Source: Nannocystis punicea (lineage in GTDB: Bacteria > Myxococcota_A > Polyangia > Nannocystales > Nannocystaceae). Taken from it: a DNA stretch of 64,000 nt. The stretch covers positions 13,041,501-13,105,500 of the forward strand of contig NZ_CP114040.1 of the NCBI RefSeq assembly GCF_026965555.1, read 5' to 3'. Within the stretch, counting starts at the first letter, position 1. Each line of letters starts with the position of its first letter. A model generated the notes under the pieces. It was not told the origin of the DNA and searched no databases. It worked only from the letters and a program-made list of their open reading frames with translations. Of the stretch, positions 58,363 through 64,000 are shown in pieces. Both the position numbers and the translations under genes were made by a program.

Positions 58363-59517
58363 TCAGTTCGGGTCGGGCTTGATGGTGTCGGGGCCGCTGG
58401 CGGGCAGCTCGGGCAGCTTGATGTAGTCCTGGTCGATCTTGCCGGTGAGGCTGTCGAGGAAGGCGATCAGGTAGGTCTTCTCCTCGTCGGACAGCTTGCC
58501 CTTGGCGAGCTGGTACTCGGCCATGACGTCGAGGGCGTCGCCGAGCTCCTTGGCCGAGCCGTCGTGCAGGTAGGGCGCGGTCTTGGCGACGTTGCGCAGG
58601 CCGGGGACCTTGAACACGTTCTTGTCCTCGGGCTTGTTGGTGATCTTGAAGCGGCCGACGTCCTTCGTCTCGTAGGGCTTCACCGCGCCGAGCTTCTGGT
58701 ACATCGTGCCGCCGAGCGTCGGGCCGGTGTGGCAGCTGACGCAGTTGAGCTCGATGAACAGCTCGAGGCCGCGGAGGGCGTCGGAGTTGAGCGCGGTCAT
58801 GTTGCCGTTCAAGAAGTCGTCGAACGGCGCGGGGGTGACGAGGCCGCGCTCGAAGGCGCCGATCGCCAGCGAGATGTTGCGCGGGTTGCAGGGGTCGGCG
58901 TCGCCGGGGAACGCGGCCTTGAACAGGTCGGCGTAGCCGGGGACGGACTTGACCGAGGTGACGCACGCGGCCTCGTCGGCCAGCGCCATCTCGACCGGGT
59001 TGGTCACCGGCTTGAGCGCCTGGTCCTCGACGTCGGTCGCGCGGCCGTCCCAGAACTGGGAGATGTGGAAGGCGGCGTTGTAGACGGTCGGCGTGTTGCG
59101 CTCGCCGCGTTGCTTCTTGTGGCCGGGCGAGGTGGCCTCGTGGTCGATGCCGTAGTCGTCGAGCTTGTGGCAGCTGTTGCACGACAGGTCGTGGTTCTTC
59201 GACAGGCGCGTGTCGTAGTAGAGGATCCGGCCCAGGGCGACCTTTTCGAGGGTGATCGGGTTGGCGGCGGACTCGGCCGAGGCCGGCAGCGGCGCGAAGT
59301 ACTTCTTCGCCGTCTCGAGCAGCTGCGCGGCCGAGGGCACCGGTCGGCTCGCCTTTTTCTTCGGCGCCTCGGACTTGCTCTCGGTCTTGCTCTGGGCGGA
59401 AGGTGTCGGGGCGGACTTGCTGGCGCCTCCCTCGCAGCCGGCTGCCGCGAGAGCGGCCCCGAGCAGGAGCAACGGGCCAGAGCAGGGAACTGGTAGGGGA
59501 CGCTTGCGACGAACCAT
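58363..59517 (-). CDS. Di-haem cytochrome c peroxidase/MauG-family lipoprotein
   Basis: 384 residues. A lipobox (AAAGC) is followed by a Lys/Ser-rich linker and two haem c sites, CNSCH (113-117) and CVSCH (259-263). The conserved RNTPTVYNAAF and the distal-side VPGLRNVAKTAPYLHDGS match bacterial di-haem peroxidases. It probably reduces peroxide or oxidises a periplasmic partner. Start at 59517, with TATGGT 10 nt upstream on the minus strand. Only 23 bp separate it from a divergent lipoprotein gene. A dyad half lies just after its stop. Confidence 0.93.
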   Translation of the reverse strand: MVRRKRPLPVPCSGPLLLLGAALAAAGCEGGASKSAPTPSAQSKTESKSEAPKKKASRPVPSAAQLLETAKKYFAPLPASAESAANPITLEKVALGRILYYDTRLSKNHDLSCNSCHKLDDYGIDHEATSPGHKKQRGERNTPTVYNAAFHISQFWDGRATDVEDQALKPVTNPVEMALADEAACVTSVKSVPGYADLFKAAFPGDADPCNPRNISLAIGAFERGLVTPAPFDDFLNGNMTALNSDALRGLELFIELNCVSCHTGPTLGGTMYQKLGAVKPYETKDVGRFKITNKPEDKNVFKVPGLRNVAKTAPYLHDGSAKELGDALDVMAEYQLAKGKLSDEEKTYLIAFLDSLTGKIDQDYIKLPELPASGPDTIKPDPN

Positions 59518-59540
59518 GACTGTTGCGACCATAGCGCACC

Positions 59541-60086
59541 GTGACCACCTTTTCGCGCATTCTGCAAACTGCGACCCTGGCGCTTTTCGGGGTCTCCCTG
59601 ACAACCATGGCGGCGTGCGGCGGGGGCGGTGACGGCGCCGAGAACCGCCTGCCGCTGACCAATCGCGTGTGGCTGACGCACGTGCCCAAGACGGTCGACG
59701 ACTCCGTCGGCGCGCTGGTGGTGTTCGAGGCCAAGGGCCGCCGCCAATTCGGGGCGCTGTACAAGGGCTCGCTGCTGCGCGGGAGCTTCGAGCTGTTCGA
59801 GTGGCAGCCCGACGAACAAGACGGGCGCGCCCGTATGCGCCTGTTGCAGGACGACAAGTCCGTGAAGATCCGCACCGAGTCGTGCGAGCCGGACGCGGGC
59901 CTCGACGCCTGCATCATGCTGCACGGCGATCCGCTCGGAGTGGTGCGCTACCAGTCGAAGCGGATCTGGGGCCTGCGCGGGCGCCCGGCCATCTCCAGCC
60001 CGCTCGAGCTCGACATCGCCGGCGACGTGCGCGCGCTGCTGGCCGCCGACCCCGAGCTGGCGGCGCTCCTGTCCGAAGAGACATGA
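59541..60086 (+). CDS. Small lipoprotein of unknown function
   Basis: 181 residues from GTG 59541. A signal with lipobox MAAC is followed by Gly-rich GGGGD and a compact beta-rich domain (RVWLTHVPKTVDDSVGALVV, YKGSLLRGSFELFEW) with a Cys pair (ESCEPDAGLDAC). No family recognised. Divergent from the peroxidase with overlapping promoters, so the two may be co-controlled. Its C-terminal LLSEET-stop is encoded by a dyad copy (CTGTCCGAAGAGACATGA). Confidence 0.75.
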   Translation: MTTFSRILQTATLALFGVSLTTMAACGGGGDGAENRLPLTNRVWLTHVPKTVDDSVGALVVFEAKGRRQFGALYKGSLLRGSFELFEWQPDEQDGRARMRLLQDDKSVKIRTESCEPDAGLDACIMLHGDPLGVVRYQSKRIWGLRGRPAISSPLELDIAGDVRALLAADPELAALLSEET

Positions 60087-60135
60087 GTACTCAAGGGCAT
60101 GTTCTGTAGGACAGGTCCACAACGACAGGTCGGTC
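60066..60135. repeat. Dyad cluster
   Basis: TGTCCGAAGAGACATG, then AAGGGCATGTTCTGTAGGACAGG and a terminal ACGACAGG, between two genes on the same strand. Confidence 0.65.
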
Positions 60136-60139
60136 GGGC

Positions 60140-61789
60140 GTGAGCGGCGTCGCGGCGCTGCTCGACCGGCTGGTCGCGCAGTTCGAGGGGCCCTACGACT
60201 TCCTGCGCGAGCTGGTGCAGAACGCCCTCGACGCCGGCAGCGACCGCGCCGAGGTGGCGCTCGACGTCCACCCGGGCGAGTCGGGCGACCCGGACGAGGT
60301 GGTGTTCGAGCTGCGGGTGGCCGACGCGGGCTCGGGGATGGACGAGGCGGTCGTCGACGGCGGGCTGACGCGGCTGTTCGCGTCGACCAAGGCCGACGAC
60401 CGGACGATGGCCGGCGGGTTCGGCATCGGCTTCGTCAGCGTGTTCGCCTGGCAGCCCGACGCGGTGGTGGTGCAGACCGGCCGCGCCGGCGAGGCGTGGG
60501 AGCTGACGTTCTACGCCGACCGCCGGTTCGACAAGCGGCCGCTCGCGGAGCCGTTCGAGGGCACGACCGTGACGCTGCTCCGCCGCGGCCGCGGGTCCGA
60601 GCGGGCCCAGATCGCCGAGGCGGTGCGCGACAGCCTGTGGCGCTGGTGCCGGTTCTGCCGGCTCGAGCTGTCGTTCGAGGACGTGGCCGGCGGCGAGGGC
60701 CCGGAGCTGATCCAGGACGCACCGGCGCCGCCGGGGGCGCTGGCGGTGGTCGAGGCCCAGGCCGACGGGGCGATCCACGTGGCGTTCGCGGTCCCGCCCG
60801 CGGCGGTGATGCTGCGGCGCGGGCTGGTGCTGTCTCAAGGGACAGCCGCCGATCTGCTGGCCGACCTGCAGCCGCCGCCGGGGCCGACGCTCGAGCACCT
60901 GCAGGTGTGGGCCGACTCGCCCAACCTGCGCACGACGATGGCGCGCGACAAGGTGGTCGACGACCCGGGCCGCGCGGCGGTGCTGGGGAGGATCGCGCAG
61001 GCGATCGCGGGGCTGCGCGAGCGCCTGGTCGAAAGGACAGCCGAGGCGGCGGCGGAGCCAGGGCCGTGGACGCGCGCCCGCCACGACCACTACGCGTACC
61101 TGCACGCGCACCTGGCCCGCGAGCGCGGCCACCTGGGCGCGGAGCTGGCGGGCCGCGCCGTGCTGCGCGACCTGGCCGGCGAGCGCGCGCTGTCGCTGGC
61201 GCAGCTGCAAGCGCTGGCGCGGCCGCTGCTGTGGGCGCCGCTCGCGGCCGGCGAGGGGGCGACGAAGGAGTTGCTGGCGGCAGCGGCGGCGGCGAACGTG
61301 CCGGTGCTGGCGGCGGACAGCGGGGACCTCGAGTGGCTGGGGAGCCTGGTCGAAGGGACAGGTCTGACGATCGCCGAGCTCGGGCGCGGCTGCGCGCTGG
61401 TCCGCGAGGCCGCGGACGAGGCCGAGAGGCTGCGAGCGACGGTCGAGGCGGGACTGCAGGCCGCGGGGGCGCCGGTGCGGCTGAGAGTCGGAGATGGTGA
61501 CGCGGGTGAGCCGCCGCGCGGCGGGGTGGGCGTCGAGCTCGGCCGCGGGGCGGACGGGGTGCTGGTCTTGTGGACAGGTCAGCCGGTGGCCGCGGCGTGC
61601 TGGCGCGCGGCGCCGCTGTGGCTCGACGCCGGCGAGCCGCTGCTGCGCGCGGCGGTGAAGAGCCACGCGGCCGAGCCGCGCGCGGCCTGTCGCGGGCTGG
61701 CGCTGGCCATCCGCGCGCAGCTGGTCGATGCGCCGGCGCCGGAGCGGGTGGCGGAGGCGATCGACGCGGCGCTCGCGGGCGCGAAGTGA
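60140..61789 (+). CDS. Hsp90-like GHKL ATPase protein
   Basis: 549 residues from GTG 60140. The N-terminal Bergerat ATP-binding fold has ELVQNALDAGSD (N box, Glu 24/Asn 28), VADAGSGMD (Asp 62, G1) and GGFGIGFVSVF (G2, 92-102). The remaining 400 residues do not match the Hsp90 middle and dimerisation domains well. It is a stand-alone HSP90-like ATPase of unknown partner. Dyads are read as LSQGTAADL, VERTAEAAA, VEGTGLTIA and LWTGQPVA, all outside the ATP site. Confidence 0.85.
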   Translation: MSGVAALLDRLVAQFEGPYDFLRELVQNALDAGSDRAEVALDVHPGESGDPDEVVFELRVADAGSGMDEAVVDGGLTRLFASTKADDRTMAGGFGIGFVSVFAWQPDAVVVQTGRAGEAWELTFYADRRFDKRPLAEPFEGTTVTLLRRGRGSERAQIAEAVRDSLWRWCRFCRLELSFEDVAGGEGPELIQDAPAPPGALAVVEAQADGAIHVAFAVPPAAVMLRRGLVLSQGTAADLLADLQPPPGPTLEHLQVWADSPNLRTTMARDKVVDDPGRAAVLGRIAQAIAGLRERLVERTAEAAAEPGPWTRARHDHYAYLHAHLARERGHLGAELAGRAVLRDLAGERALSLAQLQALARPLLWAPLAAGEGATKELLAAAAAANVPVLAADSGDLEWLGSLVEGTGLTIAELGRGCALVREAADEAERLRATVEAGLQAAGAPVRLRVGDGDAGEPPRGGVGVELGRGADGVLVLWTGQPVAAACWRAAPLWLDAGEPLLRAAVKSHAAEPRAACRGLALAIRAQLVDAPAPERVAEAIDAALAGAK

Positions 61790-62036
61790 GCGATCCGCCG
61801 CGGCCGGCCATGATCGTGCGATCCGTGCGGTCGTGACACCGCGCGAGTGGAGGTGTCCTTTGGGACATCCTCGGGCATGTTCATCGCCGGGCGCGCCGGG
61901 CCGGTGAATAGAGGCACGGCCGTGACCGGCCGCTGGCGAAATGGCGCGTCGACAAGCCGCGATGAACCAGCTAATGCGAAGATCGACCGGACGCCGACCG
62001 CGGCGCGGCGACGGCCTGGTCGGAATGGAGTGGGTC
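61790..62036. other. Gap with one dyad
   Basis: TGTCCTTTGGGACATCC at about 61854-61870. No gene supported. Confidence 0.4.
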
Positions 62037-62417
62037 ATGGGGAAAAAAGATCATTGTTGTGTGCATGCGTCGGATCTGCGCGACTTCACGATCGACGCCG
62101 GGTTCGGCGGGCCGTTCACGGTCTACACGGTGCCGGCGGGCAAGATCTTCGTCGTGTGCTCTTGGACCAACTACACGGCGCAGACCGAGGCCTGGCTGCG
62201 TCGCAGCGGGACGCGGGTGACGTACACGCACGTGGCGCAGCTGAACTCGTACGACCACAAGACGTATCCGTGCGGGATCGCCTTCCGGGCCGGCGACACC
62301 GTGGAGATCGAGGCGGCGGGCGGCATTCGCTCCACGGGTACGAAGTCGACGATTGAAGGCCGGACGTCGGTGGCCCGGCGCGAGGAGGCGCGCGAACATG
62401 GCTCCGGGGACATATGA
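62037..62417 (+). CDS. Small hypothetical protein
   Basis: 126 residues starting MGKKDHCC. No family recognised. The body looks like a small beta-sandwich (DFTIDAGFGGPFTVYTVPAG, KIFVVCSWTNYTA) and ends in a charged tail. GGAG lies 6 nt before ATG 62037; an ATG at 62025 is in frame. The AT-rich GGGAAAAAAGATC at the start contrasts with its surroundings. The stop region again contains a dyad half (GGGGACATATG). Confidence 0.6.
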   Translation: MGKKDHCCVHASDLRDFTIDAGFGGPFTVYTVPAGKIFVVCSWTNYTAQTEAWLRRSGTRVTYTHVAQLNSYDHKTYPCGIAFRAGDTVEIEAAGGIRSTGTKSTIEGRTSVARREEAREHGSGDI

Positions 62418-62523
62418 TTGCCCGGCAGCGGCCTTCGCTGACAGGGGGTCGGCGATCTGGCGCGTTGCGTAAGGTCGCGTCCGTGCGGGCGTGCTGCGTC
62501 GCGCGGGCGTGCGACAGTCGGAC

Positions 62524-63276
62524 ATGTCGAACCGGGAGACGGACTTGAACACGACGACTCGTGCGGCCATCGTCGGCGCTTTCTTGGTGGTCGCGGTGGA
62601 TTGTGGGCCGGAGTCGGCGGCGACGACCGAGGCGACCACCGAAGTCACCACCGAGAGCACCGGCGCGGCGACCGGCCCGGACGGCACGAGCGAGGCGCCG
62701 ACGACGTCGGGGACGCCGACGACGGGGGACACGGCGACGGGGGATACGACGACGGACGCAGCGAGCGCGGGGACGACGGACGCGAGCACCACGACCGGCG
62801 GAGAATGTTTGTCGTTCGACGACGACGACCCGACGGATGGGGATATCGTGACGCAATTCACTTGCGGCCACGCCGAGGTGCTGTGCCCTTCGGACGCGCC
62901 GCTGTTCTCGTACGAGGAGGGGCCCGACTGGGACGATACCGCCACGACCGACGACCTGGCGCGGGTGCATTGCGTACTCGAAGCGCTGCGCGACCGCACG
63001 CCGGGGCAGGTGAACTACACGCTGGCATGGCCGGTGCTCGGGTCCGATACCGGGTCGCTCGAGATCGTCGGCGACTTCTTGATCGCGCGGCGGGAGGTCG
63101 CCAATGACTTCAATTATCTGTACCGCGAGGTCGTGCTGTGGCTCGAGCCGCCCGAGGTGTTCGCGGCGTGCCGGGCGAAGAACACGGCCAGCGCGGCGTG
63201 GCAGTGCCTGCGGCCGTACATCGACACGGACCCGCTGCAGCTGGAATGCGTGACGGCGCCGCTCGGCTGCGAGTGA
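62524..63276 (+). CDS. Secreted lipoprotein with Thr-rich linker
   Basis: 250 residues. The signal (AAIVGAFLVVAVDC) ends in a lipobox-like cysteine. A 70-residue Thr/Ser/Gly/Asp linker (TTEATTEVTTESTG, PTTSGTPTTGDT) leads to a 150-residue domain with six or more cysteines (GECLSF, FTCGHAEVLC, ECVTAPLGC), probably disulphide-stabilised. The function is unknown. The linker type is shared with two other secreted proteins in this window. Confidence 0.75.
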   Translation: MSNRETDLNTTTRAAIVGAFLVVAVDCGPESAATTEATTEVTTESTGAATGPDGTSEAPTTSGTPTTGDTATGDTTTDAASAGTTDASTTTGGECLSFDDDDPTDGDIVTQFTCGHAEVLCPSDAPLFSYEEGPDWDDTATTDDLARVHCVLEALRDRTPGQVNYTLAWPVLGSDTGSLEIVGDFLIARREVANDFNYLYREVVLWLEPPEVFAACRAKNTASAAWQCLRPYIDTDPLQLECVTAPLGCE

Positions 63277-63459
63277 TCGGAGGCGGCGAGCGGAGGCGCC
63301 TCCGGTGCTCGTCGAGCGCCGACTCCGCGAACGCGGCGGCGCGAGGCGTTGCACCGACGCGAGTTCGCCGCGGATCGCGTGCGGGCGCGCGCCGCCTCGT
63401 ACGAAGAGACCGCCCGACGCTGCGGCGGGAGGGCGCGGGGTTGCGGTAGACTCGCGGCC

Positions 63460-63624
63460 GTGCCGGCGCGGCGAACGGGACGAGCGCTCGCGGGGAGGCC
63501 CGTGATGAGCGAGGTGCACGCGAGCGTGGCCGCGGCGCGGTGGACGGGGATGAGCGAGGCGTACGCGAGCGTGGCCGCGGTGCGGCGGACGGGGACGAGC
63601 GCTCGCGGGGAGGCCGGCGGATGA
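63460..63624 (+). CDS. Leader open frame, head of a chain of coupled micro-ORFs
   Basis: 54 residues from GTG 63460, with TAGACT (63447-63452) 7 nt upstream. Its second half (MSEVHASVAA, repeated as MSEAYASVAA) duplicates the N-terminus of the gene starting at 63905. Its TGA overlaps the next ATG. It may be a regulatory leader or a by-product of repeat expansion. Confidence 0.4.
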   Translation: MPARRTGRALAGRPVMSEVHASVAAARWTGMSEAYASVAAVRRTGTSARGEAGG

Positions 63625-63904
63625 GCGAGGTGCACGCGAGCGTGGCCGCGGCGCGGCGGACGGGGACGAGCGCTCGCGGGGAGGCCCGCGGATGAGCGAG
63701 GTGCACGCGAGCGTGGCCGCAGCGCGGCGGACGGGGACGAGCGCTCGCGGGGAGGCCCGCGGATGAGCGAGGTGCACGCGAGCGTGGCCGCGGCGCGGCG
63801 GACGGGGACGAGCGCTCGCGGGGAGGCCCGCGGATGAGCGAGGTGCACGCGAGCGTGGCCGCGGCGCGGCGGACGGGGACGAGCGCTCGCGGGGAGGCCC
63901 GCGG
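63505..63904 (+). repeat. 71-bp tandem repeat carrying ATGA-linked micro-ORFs
   Basis: ATGAGCGAGGTGCACGCGAG recurs at 63505, 63621, 63692, 63763, 63834 and 63905, with a 45-bp partial unit at 63550. From 63621 the period is exactly 71 bp. Each 71-bp unit encodes a 24-residue peptide (MSEVHASVAAARRTGTSARG and four more) whose TGA overlaps the next ATG by 4 nt. The final ATG opens the truncated gene at 63905. Confidence 0.92.
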
Positions 63905-64000
63905 ATGAGCGAGGTGCACGCGAGTGTGGCCGCGGCGCTGTCGCGGATCCGCCGGGCCGAGGGGGATGCGGGGGCGCTGCGCGCGTTCACGGTCGCCCGC
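63905..64000 (+). CDS. Gene start, truncated by the window edge
   Basis: Begins MSEVHASVAAALSRIRRAEG and continues open to the right edge (32 codons seen). After the ninth or tenth codon it departs from the repeat, so this is the intact copy. The family cannot be identified from 32 residues. Confidence 0.6.
   Translation, partial: MSEVHASVAAALSRIRRAEGDAGALRAFTVAR

Noticed and set aside
8702..62415. Dyads as restriction or methylation sites only (for example ACATGT)
   Set aside because: The conserved core extends over both arms with a variable loop and paired orientation; a simple 6-bp site would not require the second arm.
63505..63904. CRISPR array
   Set aside because: The 71-bp units are nearly identical throughout with no unique spacers, and the repeat contains a start codon and coding sequence. 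No cas genes are present.

Overview
The window is a very GC-rich chromosomal segment that most resembles a myxobacterium of the Nannocystis/Plesiocystis group. The signs are lipoproteins with Thr/Thr/Gly-rich acidic linkers, a MYXO-CTERM-like C-terminus, two DUF1552/DUF1592 (planctomycete-type cytochrome) gene pairs, a split methylmalonyl-CoA mutase, an ECF41 sigma factor and many TPR or vWA lipoproteins. This placement is inferred from gene content and base composition. No rRNA or conventional tRNA gene is present.

Layout. 1-6.5 kb: end of a cytochrome P450 whose 3' end is tandemly duplicated, a first DUF1552/DUF1592 pair (the second gene fused to a CBM2-like domain), and a peptide deformylase-like gene. 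6.7-20.2 kb: FAD oxidoreductase plus ECF41 sigma factor, a kinase-like and M50-like pair, a TerB/Coq4-like fusion, a sterol-desaturase-family enzyme, a TPR-peptidase, a second Coq4-like protein, prmC and a helical lipoprotein. 20.4-23.0 kb: a Ro60/Rsr (TROVE-vWA) gene followed at once by a tandem array of seven Y-RNA-like units, five of which carry a circularly permuted tRNA-like domain. 23-30.7 kb: XRE-EIIA regulator, Kef-type antiporter with USP domains, a third Coq4-like protein, a TetR regulator with its operator, and a pentapeptide-repeat membrane protein. 30.8-49.3 kb: mutA-mutB, an Hsp70-like protein, a metzincin, a GT39-like glycosyltransferase, a PLP dehydratase, a vWA lipoprotein, orn and an MFS transporter. 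49.3-51.3 kb: a group II intron with its reverse transcriptase, sitting at the start codon of a large lipoprotein gene. 53.7-57.6 kb: a second DUF1552/DUF1592 operon with a MYXO-CTERM protein. 58.4-64 kb: di-haem peroxidase, Hsp90-like GHKL ATPase, small secreted proteins, and a 71-bp tandem repeat that re-creates the start of the last, truncated gene.

Two genome-scale patterns run through the window. (1) A short dyad element, roughly RCMTGTCC-(2-6 nt)-GGACAKG, occurs at more than 50 places. It lies between genes, at most convergent gene ends, in frame inside coding sequences, and at the core of several tandem repeats. (2) A TAnnnT hexamer lies 6-12 nt before the start codon of many genes, which suggests leaderless or very short-leader transcripts.

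The strongest candidate for an undescribed system is the Ro60 gene with its seven-unit RNA array. Each unit has its own matching outer and inner stems, whose sequences differ between units while pairing is kept. Two units lack the tRNA-like module, and in two units the acceptor-like stem is capped by a GNRA- or UNCG-type tetraloop instead of ending in a free 3' end.
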